In this document: positions 39,681 through 50,727 of the stretch, piece after piece | How positions within the stretch are numbered: position 1 is the first letter of the stretch | Layout of the letters: each line of letters opens with the position of its first letter | Assembly (NCBI GenBank): GCA_021781535.1 | Contig: JAJXWO010000008.1 | Coordinates: 1-64,000, forward strand | From: Deltaproteobacteria bacterium | GTDB lineage: Bacteria > Desulfobacterota > Desulfuromonadia > Geobacterales > Pseudopelobacteraceae | Direction: 5' to 3' | DNA: 64,000 nucleotides | The notes under the pieces: generated by a model | The model's input: the letters and a program-made list of their open reading frames with translations, nothing else | Database searches by the model: none | Told to the model about the DNA's origin: nothing | Position numbers and translations under genes: made by a program

Positions 39681-40784
39681 TCAGGCTCCTGATGGTGGTT
39701 TCGGTGTGCTGCTGTCGGTGGTGGCGCCGGGCTGTTTGCGGTGGCTATGCTTGCGGGAACGATGTTTCTTGCGTGGTTGCCCGGTCTTGGGAGTTTCCGA
39801 TGAAGCGGCCGCCGCCGTATTTTCCTTGGGTGGTGGCGGAGCAGGCGCTGCTTTCGCGGCGTTTTCGGCCTGAGTATATGATTCCAGGGACGTTTTTTCC
39901 TGTTTGCGGCGCTGTTCCGGGCGACGTTCGCGGGTGCGCTGTGGAGCCCTGCTCGGCGCTGGTGCTGCAACGGCAGCTATGGCAGGAGCGCCATCTCCAA
40001 GAATCTCATCCCGCTTGATGACGATTATCTTGTTATCGTCAAGTTTGAGAGTGATGTTTCCGGTGAGGATATTGACTTTATCGACCACACCAACGGCATT
40101 GACCGTTCTGACCCGTTTACCCGATTTCGGAAAATTTTTGCGCAGGCAGCAATAGGTTTCGTATTCATAATCAAGGCAGCAGAGTAGCCGTCCGCATTGT
40201 CCGGATATTTTATTGGGATTGAGTGCCAAATTCTGTTCTTTGGCCATTTTTACTGATACCGGCTGAAATTCGCGCAGCCAGGAACTGCAGCAGAGCTCTC
40301 GGCCGCAAATGCCAATCCCGCCGGTCATTTTTGCTTCATCGCGCACGCCGATCTGGCGCATCTCGATACGGGTGTGAAAGGAATGGGCGAGGTCTTTTAC
40401 CAGATCACGGAAATCAACCCGGCCGTCGGCGGTAAAGAAAAAGACCGCCTTGCTGCTGTCAAACTGATACTCAACCCGCACCAGCTTCATGGGCATATTA
40501 CGTTCGATGATCCGGCTGCAGCAGAAACGGTACGCTTCCTGCTCTTTTTGCAAAATACGCTCAACGGTTGCCAGATCATCAGCTGTCGCCTTACGCTTGA
40601 CAAGTGCCAGAGATCCGGTTGCTCCGGCTTCTTTTTCTACCGGTGGCTTGACCACTTGACCAACCCCGACGCCCCGTTCTGTTTCAACGACAACGCGATC
40701 TCCCTGGACAAGATCAAGAGTTCCGGCATCAAAATCAAACAGCTTGCCGGCATTGCTAAATTGGATAGTTACAATATGTGACAA
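39681..40784 (-). CDS. ricT: PSP1/RicT (YaaT)-like protein with low-complexity C-terminal tail
   Basis: GGIGICGRELCCSSWLREFQPVSVKMAKEQNLALNPNKISGQCGRLLCCLDYE Cys-rich RicT/PSP1 signature; basic/Pro/Ala-rich tail. Confidence 0.88.
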   Translation of the reverse strand: MSHIVTIQFSNAGKLFDFDAGTLDLVQGDRVVVETERGVGVGQVVKPPVEKEAGATGSLALVKRKATADDLATVERILQKEQEAYRFCCSRIIERNMPMKLVRVEYQFDSSKAVFFFTADGRVDFRDLVKDLAHSFHTRIEMRQIGVRDEAKMTGGIGICGRELCCSSWLREFQPVSVKMAKEQNLALNPNKISGQCGRLLCCLDYEYETYCCLRKNFPKSGKRVRTVNAVGVVDKVNILTGNITLKLDDNKIIVIKRDEILGDGAPAIAAVAAPAPSRAPQRTRERRPEQRRKQEKTSLESYTQAENAAKAAPAPPPPKENTAAAASSETPKTGQPRKKHRSRKHSHRKQPGATTDSSTPKPPSGA

Positions 40785-40818
40785 AAAGACCTCCTGAATA
40801 AATTCGTGTGATACCTTG

Positions 40819-41799
40819 TCATCTGCCGCTGTCAGCCATGGTCATAAAAAGATGATCAAGAGCCAGCTTGGGGTTCGCATTGCGCTGGACGTCGCGTTTG
40901 GTTTCATAGATGCGTTCCAGCAACTCCAGATTGCGCGGTAATGAACACCGTGTTGCTATAGATTCGATTGCAGTTCTGGCCGAGCGATTGACAATGTCTC
41001 CGCTCCCCGCCCCCAGATGAACGGCATCACGGAAGAAGGAAAGCAGCATGTCGAGTAGTTCGACTGTTGCATCCCGGTTGCCGGACAACTCCTCTGCGGC
41101 ATCGAAAACGGTTGCAATCCTGTTGATGTTTAATTTGCTTACTCTGGACAACACCGTTTCACGCCGGGCAATTAATGCTTCATTGTCCAATTCCAGGCAT
41201 CTCTGTAAACTGCCTCCCGCCATCGGTGCGATAAGAGCTGCTGCATCAGCTGCCATGCCGTTCCGTTCAAGAAGTGCTACTACATGCTCCGGAGAAAGCG
41301 GAGCGAATCTGATCAATTGACAGCGCGAACGGACCGTTGGCAGCAGCATTCCGGCATTTTCGGTCAGCAGGATGATCAAGGCATCGCCGGGCGGTTCTTC
41401 AAGTGTCTTCAGCAAGGAGTTGGCAGCGCTCACACTCATCCGCTCGGCCGGGTCCAGTATGCACGCTTTGCGAGGCGCCTCGTAGGGGCGTAACGACAAG
41501 ACGTGCTGCATTTCCCGTAACTGTTCGATACTGATGTCACGTTTATCCGGCAACGGTGCAATCAGATGGATGTCCGGGTGGTTGCCCCCGTCTATTCTAC
41601 GGCAAGAAGGGCAGGCTCCACAGGCGTCATCCGGCAGCTCTGCACAGAAAAGCGCTTGAATCAAAGCTAAAGCCGTTTTTTTGCGGCCACACCCCGGCAC
41701 TCCTTCAAACAGATAGGAATGTGCGGTTTTGCCACTTCGCAGAGAACGCCGCAGTACCTCAATAATCCGGTCATGTCCCAGAATATCAGCAAACGGCAC
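40819..41799 (-). CDS. holB: DNA polymerase III subunit delta'
   Basis: VPFADILGHDRIIEVLRRSLRSGKTAHSYLFEGVPGCGRKKTALALIQALFC; CGACPSCRRI zinc module; NSLLKTLEEPPGDALIILLTE. GTG at 41799 preferred. Confidence 0.92.
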   Translation of the reverse strand: MPFADILGHDRIIEVLRRSLRSGKTAHSYLFEGVPGCGRKKTALALIQALFCAELPDDACGACPSCRRIDGGNHPDIHLIAPLPDKRDISIEQLREMQHVLSLRPYEAPRKACILDPAERMSVSAANSLLKTLEEPPGDALIILLTENAGMLLPTVRSRCQLIRFAPLSPEHVVALLERNGMAADAAALIAPMAGGSLQRCLELDNEALIARRETVLSRVSKLNINRIATVFDAAEELSGNRDATVELLDMLLSFFRDAVHLGAGSGDIVNRSARTAIESIATRCSLPRNLELLERIYETKRDVQRNANPKLALDHLFMTMADSGR

Positions 41800-42441
41800 G
41801 CAGTGCCTCCGGTATTCGTGCCAGCACCTGTGTGCAAACAGTGGCAAAAATATCCTCAATGCTGTCAGTGCCGCTGATGATCAGAAAACGGGTTGGGTTA
41901 TCAGCCGCAAGTTGCAGATAGCCGGCACGAACTCGCTGATGAAAAGCCAATTCCTCCAGCTCAAAGCGCTCCTCGCGAGGGCCGCTGGACGCCTCAATTC
42001 TGCGGCGTGCCCGTTCCAGGCCGATGCGTGGGTCACAATCGACCAGTACGGTGAGGTCAGGTGACACCCCGTGACATGCATGGCGGTTAAGGGTGTCGAT
42101 GATAGTTCGATCGATGCCGCGCCCGTAACTCTGATATGCCACCGTTGCATCGCAAAACGGTCACACAAAACGATCCCTCCTGATTCGAGGGCCGGGGAGA
42201 TGATCTCGGCGACGTGCTGGGCACGGGCGGCAGCATAGAGCATAAGTTCAGCCAGAGGGGAAAGGGCCCGGTTTTCAGCATCCAGCAGGATTGTGCGGAT
42301 TTTGTCGGCAATCGGGCAGCCGCCCGGCTCGCGGGTCAGAACCGTACGCATGCCGCGAGTCGAGAGAAAGTCTGACAGGAGCTTGATCTGGGTGGTCTTG
42401 CCACACCCTTCCACACCTTCAAATGTAATAAAATAGCCCAC
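41786..42441 (-). CDS. tmk: Thymidylate kinase, apparently frameshifted by a 1-nt deletion near 42151
   Basis: N-terminal half in one frame (VGYFITFEGVEGCGKTTQIKLLSDFL...VLCDRFA), C-terminal half in another ((DAT)VAYQSYGRGIDRTIIDTLNRHA...). Rejoining needs one extra G in gcg(g)atgca. Confidence 0.88.
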
Positions 42442-42606
42442 GTGTTTTATCCTGGGCCGCAAAGTCGGCTCTCCAATAAATTTAAGAATGGAATTATAGG
42501 GAAGCGCCCCTGAATTATCAACTTAAATTCCCATAGAACATATATTACCGTATGACTTTCGGTTGCCAAAATAGGATCTGGTGGCTATAGTCAGACAGTT
42601 TGAGGT

Positions 42607-43323
42607 GTGTATATGATTATGAATATTCAACAACTGGAAGCGGCGCTGGAATACACGTTCCACGATCAGAGGCTTCTTGTTCAGGCGCTGACACACCCGT
42701 CCTACCTGCATGAGGCTGGTGGGAACGGTGGTGGAGACTACCAGCGTCTTGAATTCCTTGGCGATGCAGTGTTGGGGCTTTTGTTGGCCGAAATGCTGTA
42801 CGAAAGTTATCCGGAATGGGATGAAGGTGACCTGTCGCAACTGCGCTCCCGGCTGGCCGGTCAGGATGTTTTGGCTGATCGGGCTCGAACGCTGTCTGTC
42901 GGGAACCATATTCTTCTCGGTCGCGGGGAAGAGCTCACCGGCGGCCAGGAGAAGGATTCGATTCTTGCAGATGTTCTGGAAGCTCTGATTGCGGCTCTCT
43001 ACCGTGACGGCGGACTTCCGACAGCACGCTCTCTGGTTATCCGGCTCTTTCGTGCGTTGGCGGCCGCTCCGGAATCTCTTGTTTTGGGACGCGATTCGAA
43101 GAGCGAACTGCAGGAATTCCTCTCTTCAAACGGCTATCCGCTACCGGAATACCTGCTGATTGAGGAGTCGGGTCCCCCGCACGACCGTCTGTTCCGTTTC
43201 CAGATTCTGGTTGGCGGTACGGTCTTAGGTATGGGCCAGGGGAAGTCGAAGAAAATTGCTCAGCAGGCTGCGGCGGCTGAAACCTTGGGAAAACTTCAGG
43301 CAAATATCGGGCAGACTGCGTGA
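42607..43323 (+). CDS. rnc: Ribonuclease III
   Basis: LEAALEYTFHDQRLLVQALTHPSYLHEAGG...YQRLEFLGDAVLGLLLAEML; C-terminal dsRBD KSELQEFLSSNGYPLPEYLLIEESGPPHDRLF. Confidence 0.96.
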   Translation: MYMIMNIQQLEAALEYTFHDQRLLVQALTHPSYLHEAGGNGGGDYQRLEFLGDAVLGLLLAEMLYESYPEWDEGDLSQLRSRLAGQDVLADRARTLSVGNHILLGRGEELTGGQEKDSILADVLEALIAALYRDGGLPTARSLVIRLFRALAAAPESLVLGRDSKSELQEFLSSNGYPLPEYLLIEESGPPHDRLFRFQILVGGTVLGMGQGKSKKIAQQAAAAETLGKLQANIGQTA

Positions 43324-44369
43324 AACCGGTCACGGTTCCCTTTTTTATAAGTCATCAGGGGTGCCCTCATACCTGTGTTTTTTGCGATCAACGGACAATC
43401 TCAGGAGCAAATGGTGATCTTCCGACTGCGGAACTGATCCGCGACAGGATTAATCTCTGGCGATCATCCGCAGGGGAACGCCCCCTGGAAGTCGCTTTTT
43501 TCGGCGGCACCTTCACTGCACTTCCAGAAGAAATCCAATCGGAGCTGCTGGCTCCTCTGCTGCCTCTTCTGGAGGACGGCACAGTGGACTCGATACGAAT
43601 CTCGACCCGTCCCGATTATATAGATGCCGATCATGTGGCGTGGTTGTCAGGTAAGGGTGTCAGTACGATTGAGCTGGGTGTGCAGTCAATGGATGACTCT
43701 GTCCTGGCGGCATCCGGACGTGGCCATGTCGCTGCAGAATCGCTGAACGCCATTCGCTGCATCAAAAAACAGGGTCTCAGGGTTGGAGCCCAGCTTATGC
43801 CTGGCCTGCCTGGCGATTCGCCGGCCTCCTCGCTTGCTTCTCTGGAGCAGGTTGTTTCGGCAGGCGCGGATTTTATTCGCATCTATCCGACAGTCGTACT
43901 GCAAGGGACTGAACTGGCGCGACGGTATAGTGCCGGAGAATTTATCCCGTTGTCTCTTGATCGCGGGGTGCATCTCTGCGCGCTGCTTCTGCACCGTGCC
44001 ATGCAGGCAGGCATACCGGTTATTCGCATCGGTTTGCAGGCCGATCACGGACTTGATGCGGAAAGTATCCTGGCCGGCTGCTGGCACCCCGCACTGGGGC
44101 AGCTGGTTCGTTCGCAACTCTATGACGATCTTGTCTGCCGTTTTGTTCCTTCCGGCCAGCGCGCGACGCTGTACTGCCACCCGGCACGTTACTCCGATGT
44201 GATTGGTCTGAAGCGGGCAAATCTGCTGAGCCAGCTCCGGCGCGGGGTACAGATACAGATTGTCCCGGATGCCGCCCTTCAGAATGAAGAACTTACTATA
44301 CAGACAGAAGCTTCACGGAACACGTACTCCATCATCACTGATCTTCACTACTCCATTCACGAGGTGTAA
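43320..44369 (+). CDS. Radical SAM protein (Elp3/HemN-like)
   Basis: CPHTCVFC (CxxxCxxC), FFGGTFTALP, IELGVQSMDDSVLAASGRGH. Confidence 0.92.
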   Translation: MKPVTVPFFISHQGCPHTCVFCDQRTISGANGDLPTAELIRDRINLWRSSAGERPLEVAFFGGTFTALPEEIQSELLAPLLPLLEDGTVDSIRISTRPDYIDADHVAWLSGKGVSTIELGVQSMDDSVLAASGRGHVAAESLNAIRCIKKQGLRVGAQLMPGLPGDSPASSLASLEQVVSAGADFIRIYPTVVLQGTELARRYSAGEFIPLSLDRGVHLCALLLHRAMQAGIPVIRIGLQADHGLDAESILAGCWHPALGQLVRSQLYDDLVCRFVPSGQRATLYCHPARYSDVIGLKRANLLSQLRRGVQIQIVPDAALQNEELTIQTEASRNTYSIITDLHYSIHEV

Positions 44370-44372
44370 CCG

Positions 44373-45458
44373 ATGCGTAAAGAATCACTCAAATTTCTTG
44401 AACAACTGCTTGATGCCCCCAGTCCCTCCGGTTATGAACAGCCGGCACAACGTGTATTTCGTGACTATGTTTCCTCTTTTTGCGACGAGTTGACAACCGA
44501 TGTCATGGGTAATGTTTTTGGCTATATTAGTGGCAAGGGGAGCGGCAAAGGGAAAAATCTTCCGCGGGTAATGATTGTCGGTCATACAGATGAAATCGGA
44601 CTTCAAATCAAGTACATTGACGATAAGGGTTTTCTCTATTTCGCTGCAGTCGGCGGGGTTGATGCCCACCTGACGCCGGGCAAGCGGGTTGCAGTGCATA
44701 CGGCAAACGGAGCGCTGCCGGGGGTGATCGGCAAGAAGCCGATCCATCTGATGGACACCAAGGATCGTGAAACCGTTGTCAAGCTCGAATCACAATATAT
44801 TGACATCGGCGCAAGCGACAAGAAGGAGGCACAGAAGCTGGTCAGGGTCGGGGATGCGGTGACGTTTGAAAGTTCCTTTACGCGACTTCATGGCGATCGG
44901 GTCGCCTCGCGCGGGTTTGACGACAAGGCGGGTTGCTTTGTGGTGGCCGAGGTGTTACGCCTCGTAGCCGCTTCCGGTAAAAAGCTTGCTGTAGACCTGT
45001 ATGGCGTCTCCTCTGTTCAGGAGGAAATCGGCCTGCGGGGCGGGACAACCAGCTGCTACACGGTCAACCCGGATGTCGGCATCTGTGTCGAGGTCGATTT
45101 TGCCACAGATCAGCCGGATGTGGAGAAAAAACACAATGGCGAGGTTTCTCTGGGCAAAGGGCCCATTCTTGCCCGTGGCGCCAATATCAATCCGCACCTG
45201 TTTGAGCTATTGTCGAAAACGGCTTCAAGTGAAAAAATTGCGATCCAGCACACCGCCACTCCTCGCGCCACCGGCACGGATGCCAATGTCATGCAGATTT
45301 CACGCGGGGGGGTCGCGACGGCGCTGGTAAAAATACCGCTCCGCTATATGCATACCCCGGTGGAGACACTCTCTCTGACCGATCTGGAAAATGCCGCCGC
45401 ATTGATAGTCGCAACGCTCGGGCGGATTACTTCCAGGGAAGAGTTTATTCCGCGATGA
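44373..45458 (+). CDS. M42 family metallopeptidase
   Basis: LLDAPSPSGYEQPAQRVFRDYV, VMIVGHTDEIGLQIKYID, RGFDDKAGCFVVAEVL, SVQEEIGLRG, RATGTDANVMQISRGG. Confidence 0.93.
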   Translation: MRKESLKFLEQLLDAPSPSGYEQPAQRVFRDYVSSFCDELTTDVMGNVFGYISGKGSGKGKNLPRVMIVGHTDEIGLQIKYIDDKGFLYFAAVGGVDAHLTPGKRVAVHTANGALPGVIGKKPIHLMDTKDRETVVKLESQYIDIGASDKKEAQKLVRVGDAVTFESSFTRLHGDRVASRGFDDKAGCFVVAEVLRLVAASGKKLAVDLYGVSSVQEEIGLRGGTTSCYTVNPDVGICVEVDFATDQPDVEKKHNGEVSLGKGPILARGANINPHLFELLSKTASSEKIAIQHTATPRATGTDANVMQISRGGVATALVKIPLRYMHTPVETLSLTDLENAAALIVATLGRITSREEFIPR

Positions 45459-45542
45459 TTGAAATGAACTACGGTTGTGCAGATAGTTATATGTTGAATT
45501 GAAATATGAAGCATTTACATGTAACTCTTTAAAAAATAAAAC

Positions 45543-45575
45543 CACCGCTCTTTCAGGCTGCCTGAAAGGGCGGTG
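45543..45575. terminator. Hairpin between M42 peptidase and guaB
   Basis: caccgctctttcagg-ctg-cctgaaagggcggtg. The U-rich tract (GGTTTTATTTTTT) follows the stem on the minus strand; no T tract on the plus strand. Confidence 0.6.
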
Positions 45576-45662
45576 ATTGCTATTGGCTATTAATTGTTTG
45601 TATAGAAAAATTGCATACCGCTTTCCTCCAGAAAAGTATACATATCGTTCTGACCATTTCCC

Positions 45663-45691
45663 TTGACTTGGTCGGTTTGCTGTACTAACTT
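45663..45691 (+). promoter_or_regulatory. Candidate sigma-70 promoter for guaB
   Basis: TTGACT-N17-TAACTT, 32 nt upstream of the guaB ATG (RBS aaggag). Confidence 0.4.
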
Positions 45692-45722
45692 CTACAAAAT
45701 TATCATCCGCAAGGAGTACTCC

Positions 45723-47192
45723 ATGCACAATGACAAACTGACCGAAGGGTTGACCTTCGACGATGTCCTGCTTGTTCCTGCCCATTCAATCATTCTTCCC
45801 CGCGACGCCAATCTTGCGACCAGAATTTCCCGAAATATACATCTGAATATTCCGCTGGTGAGTGCAGCCATGGACACGGTGACTGAAGCCCGCACCGCCA
45901 TTTGCATGGCCAGGGAAGGGGGGCTCGGCATTATACACAAGAACCTTTCGATTGATGCTCAAGCGTATGAAGTCGATAAGGTTAAAAAAAGCGAGTCCGG
46001 CATGATCGTTGATCCGATCACCATGCGCCCGACGCAAAAAATCAGTGAGGCGCTCGATATCATGCAGCGTTATCGAATCTCCGGTGTTCCGGTCACCAAG
46101 GCGAACGGCAAGTTGGTTGGAATTCTGACCAATCGTGACCTGCGTTTTGAGACCGATTTTGACCTGCCGATATCGGCCCGTATGACCAAGCGTAATCTGG
46201 TGACCGTAGCAGTCGGGACAACGCTGGAACAGGCCAAGGAAATCCTCAAGCATACTCGCGTGGAGAAGCTGTTGGTGGTTGATAATGACCGCTTTCTTAA
46301 GGGGTTGATAACCATCAAGGATATTGAGAAGGTCAAGAAATATCCCTTCGCCTGCAAGGATACCCTCGGACGGTTGCGGACCGGTGCGGCGGTTGGACCG
46401 ACCGATGAAATGGAAGCACGTATGGAGGCGCTGATTAAAGCCGGGGTAGACGTGATCGTGATTGATACTGCTCATGGTCATTCCCAGGGGGTAATTGATG
46501 CCGTGTACCGGGCCAAATCGACCTTTCCGGGCGTGGAAATCATCGCCGGCAATATTGCCACGGCCGAGGCGGCAGAAGCTTTAATCAAAGCCGGTGCAGA
46601 TGGCATCAAGGTTGGAATCGGACCCGGTTCAATTTGTACGACCCGCATCGTGGCAGGCGTCGGTGTTCCCCAGATTACCGCGATCCATGAGTGCTCCCGC
46701 ATGGCTCACAAATATGACGTCCCGGTAATTGCCGATGGAGGAATCAAATATTCCGGTGACCTTCCCAAGGCCGTAACAGCTGGCGCCGACTGCATCATGA
46801 TCGGTTCACTGTTTGCCGGTACCGAGGAGTCGCCCGGTGATACTGTGCTGTATCAGGGACGCACCTATAAGAGTTATCGTGGAATGGGTTCAATCGGCGC
46901 CATGAAAGACGGCAGCAAGGATCGGTACTTTCAGTCAGATGTCGGTGAGGACGTCAAGCTGGTCCCGGAGGGGATCGAAGGGATGGTTCCGCTCCGTGGA
47001 CCGCTCTCAGCCAATATTCATCAGTTGCTCGGAGGGCTCCGTTCCGGGATGGGATACACTGGCTGTTCGAACATCAAGGAACTGCAGGATCGGGGACGTT
47101 TTATCCGGATCACCGGGGCCGGACTCAAAGAATCACACGTTCACGATGTTACCATCACGAAAGAAGCACCTAACTACCGCGTAGGCAACTGA
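45723..47192 (+). CDS. guaB: IMP dehydrogenase
   Basis: [25 protein letters not shown] domains; [23 protein letters not shown] at 45723 preferred over the track start. Confidence 0.97.
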   Translation: MHNDKLTEGLTFDDVLLVPAHSIILPRDANLATRISRNIHLNIPLVSAAMDTVTEARTAICMAREGGLGIIHKNLSIDAQAYEVDKVKKSESGMIVDPITMRPTQKISEALDIMQRYRISGVPVTKANGKLVGILTNRDLRFETDFDLPISARMTKRNLVTVAVGTTLEQAKEILKHTRVEKLLVVDNDRFLKGLITIKDIEKVKKYPFACKDTLGRLRTGAAVGPTDEMEARMEALIKAGVDVIVIDTAHGHSQGVIDAVYRAKSTFPGVEIIAGNIATAEAAEALIKAGADGIKVGIGPGSICTTRIVAGVGVPQITAIHECSRMAHKYDVPVIADGGIKYSGDLPKAVTAGADCIMIGSLFAGTEESPGDTVLYQGRTYKSYRGMGSIGAMKDGSKDRYFQSDVGEDVKLVPEGIEGMVPLRGPLSANIHQLLGGLRSGMGYTGCSNIKELQDRGRFIRITGAGLKESHVHDVTITKEAPNYRVGN

Positions 47193-47200
47193 CATACCTG

Positions 47201-47241
47201 ACGAGAAATGCCCCGGGCCATCTAACCGGGGCATTTCTCGT
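47201..47241 (+). terminator. Long hairpin downstream of guaB
   Basis: acgagaaatgccccgg-gccatctaa-ccggggcatttctcgt perfect 16-bp stem. Confidence 0.7.
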
Positions 47242-47397
47242 CACGGTCCGTTTTCAAAGGTTGACAGCAAAATAGCAATAGTATATTGATCTGATGCAAA
47301 TAGGATCATAGTTGTCTTGTTGCTCAAAGTTCACTTCCGATAAATTTTCTCAAACATTCAGTCAGTTGTATAAATAAATTAATATAAAGGTATTGTC

Positions 47398-48957
47398 ATG
47401 TCTGATATTCACAGCCAGAAAATTCTGATCCTCGACTTCGGTTCCCAATATACCCAGCTGATCGCCCGCCGTGTTCGTGAAGCTCATGTCTATTGCGAAC
47501 TGCACCCCTTCGATATGGATCTCGCGGCAATTCGCGCCTTTGCTCCCAGCGGGATCATTCTTTCGGGTGGTCCCTGTTCGGTGTATGACCCGGGCGCACC
47601 TGTCGTCGCTGAGGAGCTGTTCGAGCTCGGTGTCCCGGTACTTGGTATCTGCTATGGCATGCAGTTGATGAGCCGCCATTTCGGCGGTGAGGTAGTGGCG
47701 GCCGGAAAGCGCGAATTCGGCCATGCCGAGTTGCTGCCTGTGGGACAGCCGGGGCCGCTTTTTGAAGGCTTCTTTGTTGATGGTTCCAGCCCGGTCTGGA
47801 TGAGTCATGGTGACCATGTCGCCCATGTCCCTGATGGTTTTGAAATAGTTGCAGAGACTGCAAATGCACCTGTCTGCGCCATCCAGAATGTTGCCAAAAA
47901 TCTCTATGGAGTACAGTTTCATCCCGAGGTCAACCATACGCCACGGGGTGAACAGTTCATCGACACGTTTGTACGGAGCGTCTGCGGTTGCAGCGGGCAA
48001 TGGACACCGAGTCGGATTATCGAAGATTCTATTGACCGCATTCGCAGCCAGGTCGGGGCAGATACTGTTATTCTCGGGCTTTCCGGTGGGGTCGATTCTT
48101 CGGTTGCTGCAGCCTTGATCCACCACGCCATTGGCGATCAACTGACCTGCGTCTTTGTCGATAACGGCCTGTTACGTCTGGGGGAGGGCGATCAGGTTAT
48201 GGCAACCTTTGCTCAGAACCTTGGTGTCAAGGTGATCCGGATTGACGCCGAGGACCGCTTTCTGTCCGCTCTGGCCGGAGTAAGTGATCCTGAAAAAAAA
48301 CGCAAGATTATCGGTGGACTGTTTGTTGATATTTTCGAAGAACAGTCAAAACTGATTGCCGATGCCAACTGGTTGGCCCAGGGGACTATTTATCCGGATG
48401 TCATTGAATCTGCCGGTACAAAAACCGGTAAGGCTCATAATATCAAAAGTCATCACAATGTTGGCGGCTTGCCGGATTATATGAAGCTAAAACTCCTCGA
48501 GCCGCTCAGGGAGCTGTTCAAGGATGAGGTGCGGGCTATCGGGGAAGAGCTCGGCCTGCCCCATCAGATGGTCTGGCGTCATCCTTTTCCCGGCCCCGGT
48601 CTCGGGGTGCGGATTCTCGGTGAAGTCAAAAAGGAGTACTGCGACATCCTGAGGCGGGCCGATGCCATATACATAGAGGAACTCTATGCCTCAGGTCATT
48701 ATGATAAAATCAGCCAGGCTTTTGCGGTATTTCTGCCGGTAAAAAGCGTTGGAGTCATGGGTGATGGCCGTACCTATGAATATGTTGTTGCCTTGCGGGC
48801 GGTTGAAACAAAAGATTTTATGACCGCCGGCTGGTACCCGATGCCGTATGCTGACCTGGCCCGTATCAGTGGTCGTATTATCAATGAAGTAAAAGGGATT
48901 AACCGGGTCGTTTATGATATATCAAGCAAACCCCCGGCAACAATTGAGTGGGAATGA
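47398..48957 (+). CDS. guaA: GMP synthase (glutamine-hydrolysing)
   Basis: [51 protein letters not shown]-terminal [18 protein letters not shown]. Confidence 0.98.
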   Translation: MSDIHSQKILILDFGSQYTQLIARRVREAHVYCELHPFDMDLAAIRAFAPSGIILSGGPCSVYDPGAPVVAEELFELGVPVLGICYGMQLMSRHFGGEVVAAGKREFGHAELLPVGQPGPLFEGFFVDGSSPVWMSHGDHVAHVPDGFEIVAETANAPVCAIQNVAKNLYGVQFHPEVNHTPRGEQFIDTFVRSVCGCSGQWTPSRIIEDSIDRIRSQVGADTVILGLSGGVDSSVAAALIHHAIGDQLTCVFVDNGLLRLGEGDQVMATFAQNLGVKVIRIDAEDRFLSALAGVSDPEKKRKIIGGLFVDIFEEQSKLIADANWLAQGTIYPDVIESAGTKTGKAHNIKSHHNVGGLPDYMKLKLLEPLRELFKDEVRAIGEELGLPHQMVWRHPFPGPGLGVRILGEVKKEYCDILRRADAIYIEELYASGHYDKISQAFAVFLPVKSVGVMGDGRTYEYVVALRAVETKDFMTAGWYPMPYADLARISGRIINEVKGINRVVYDISSKPPATIEWE

Positions 48958-48966
48958 CGTCTGCGT

Positions 48967-50727
48967 TTGCAGGCAGTGTGCACTATGACAGAACCAAGTG
49001 ATGAAAGCACCGGCATCAGCACACAGCGAGACAATAGCGCAGAGCGATGGTTGCTTGCGGAGGCGAGAAAAATCCGCTGGCACCTGCTCTCGATCATCGG
49101 ATTGTCCGCCGGAATCGGCCTGCTGGTAGTCTCTCAGGCCAGCTTGCTGGCCTCGGCCTGTCAACATGTTGTCATGCAGGGTGAAGGTGTTGCGCAGATT
49201 ATACCGTTTGCAGCAGCCCTTGTCCTGTTGGCCGTGGGACGAAGCCTGTTCACATTTATTCTGGAAAAAAAGTCATCTGCCGCCGCTGCTCTGTTAAAAC
49301 GGTCTGTTCGCAGTAAGCTCTACCGGAAAATCCAGTCCCTGGGGCCGGCCGGTCTGGCAGGAGATGAAACCGGGCCGCTGATTGAAACCATTACCCGGGG
49401 TGTTGATGAACTGGAACCGTATGTAACCAGGTTTCTCCCCCAAACTGCCCTGGCGGCGATCCTGCCGCTCATGTTTCTGCTCGTGATTATCCCTTCTGAG
49501 TGGCGCTCAGGTTTGGTGCTGCTCTTTTCTGCCCCATTTATTCCCCTGTTCATGATTCTCATCGGCCGCGGTTCTGAAAGCCTTCATCGACGTCAGTGGG
49601 GGCGCCTCTCCCGAATGGCCGGACACCTGCTCGATCTGATTCAGGGGTTGCCGGACCTTATTATCTTCGGTGCCGCAAAAAAGGAAGCGGTGACCGTGGC
49701 GCGTGTTTCGGAAGAGTATCGAACCGCTACCATGACCGTGTTGCGGGTGGCTTTTCTCTCCGCATTCACCCTGGAATTCTTTGCAACCGTTGGCACGGCG
49801 GTGATCGCGGTAATTATCGCTTTCAGGCTCCTGTGGGGATACCTCACCCTTCAGGAAGGCCTCTTCGTGCTGCTTATGGCTCCGGAGTTCTACCTGCCGC
49901 TCCGCAACCTCGGACTTTCGTATCATGCCAGGATGCAGGGGGTGGCTGCTGCTGAACGGATAGCGCCACTCCTGGTTAAACCGTTACCCGAAGGATTTGC
50001 CGGATCTCTGTTACCCCCAGCCGGTCCCCCTGCCGTTCTCTTTGAGGGGGTCTCTTTCCGCTATGGCGGCAACAGGGGCGGGGTTACCGGTGTTGATCTG
50101 GAGTTGCCGGCCGGCAGCATCACCGCCCTGGTGGGTGTGAGCGGCGCGGGCAAGACCACGCTGGGACGGCTTCTGGTGGGACTGGCCAGACCCGAGTCAG
50201 GACGCATCCTTATCAATGGTCAGGATCTGACTATGCTGGCCCCGGATAACTGGATGTCCAGACTGGCCTGGGTTCCGCAAGTACCGTATTTCACTTCAGG
50301 AACGGTGCGTGAAAACCTTCTCCTCGGGCGACCGGATGCCGATGAAAATGAGATCAACAGCGCGCTTGAAGCTGCTGCAGCCAGCCAATTCATTTTTAAA
50401 TTTCCTCATGGCCTGGATACCATCCTGGGAGAACGCGGCTCCGGGTTGTCCGGAGGTGAATTAAAGCGTCTTGCTCTTGCCAGGGCATACTTATGCCCTG
50501 CCACCCTGATAGTGTTGGACGAGCCGACGGCAGGTCTTGATCACGAGAATGAGCGGATGGTGTGCGAGGCTTTGGAACGACTGGCTGTGGGACGTACGAT
50601 TCTGGTCATCAGTCATCGGGAACAGACCCTTTCAAAAGCTGAAAGAGTGGCTGAAATGATTGACGGCCGCATCGAACGGGTCGTCTCTCCGGCTGACTTT
50701 CTTACACCGGGCGGGGTTGTGGCATGA
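48967..50727 (+). CDS. cydD: Thiol reductant ABC exporter subunit CydD
   Basis: ABC exporter half upstream of cydC/cydAB: GVSGAGKTTLGRLL, GERGSGLSGGELKRLALARAYLCPATLIVLDEPTAGLD. Confidence 0.88.
   Translation: MQAVCTMTEPSDESTGISTQRDNSAERWLLAEARKIRWHLLSIIGLSAGIGLLVVSQASLLASACQHVVMQGEGVAQIIPFAAALVLLAVGRSLFTFILEKKSSAAAALLKRSVRSKLYRKIQSLGPAGLAGDETGPLIETITRGVDELEPYVTRFLPQTALAAILPLMFLLVIIPSEWRSGLVLLFSAPFIPLFMILIGRGSESLHRRQWGRLSRMAGHLLDLIQGLPDLIIFGAAKKEAVTVARVSEEYRTATMTVLRVAFLSAFTLEFFATVGTAVIAVIIAFRLLWGYLTLQEGLFVLLMAPEFYLPLRNLGLSYHARMQGVAAAERIAPLLVKPLPEGFAGSLLPPAGPPAVLFEGVSFRYGGNRGGVTGVDLELPAGSITALVGVSGAGKTTLGRLLVGLARPESGRILINGQDLTMLAPDNWMSRLAWVPQVPYFTSGTVRENLLLGRPDADENEINSALEAAAASQFIFKFPHGLDTILGERGSGLSGGELKRLALARAYLCPATLIVLDEPTAGLDHENERMVCEALERLAVGRTILVISHREQTLSKAERVAEMIDGRIERVVSPADFLTPGGVVA

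Noticed and set aside
38672-40018. 448-aa plus-strand ORF in the ORF track
   Set aside because: Lies antisense to metG and the ricT-like gene, which have clear family motifs; the ORF has no recognisable domain and is a codon-bias artefact.
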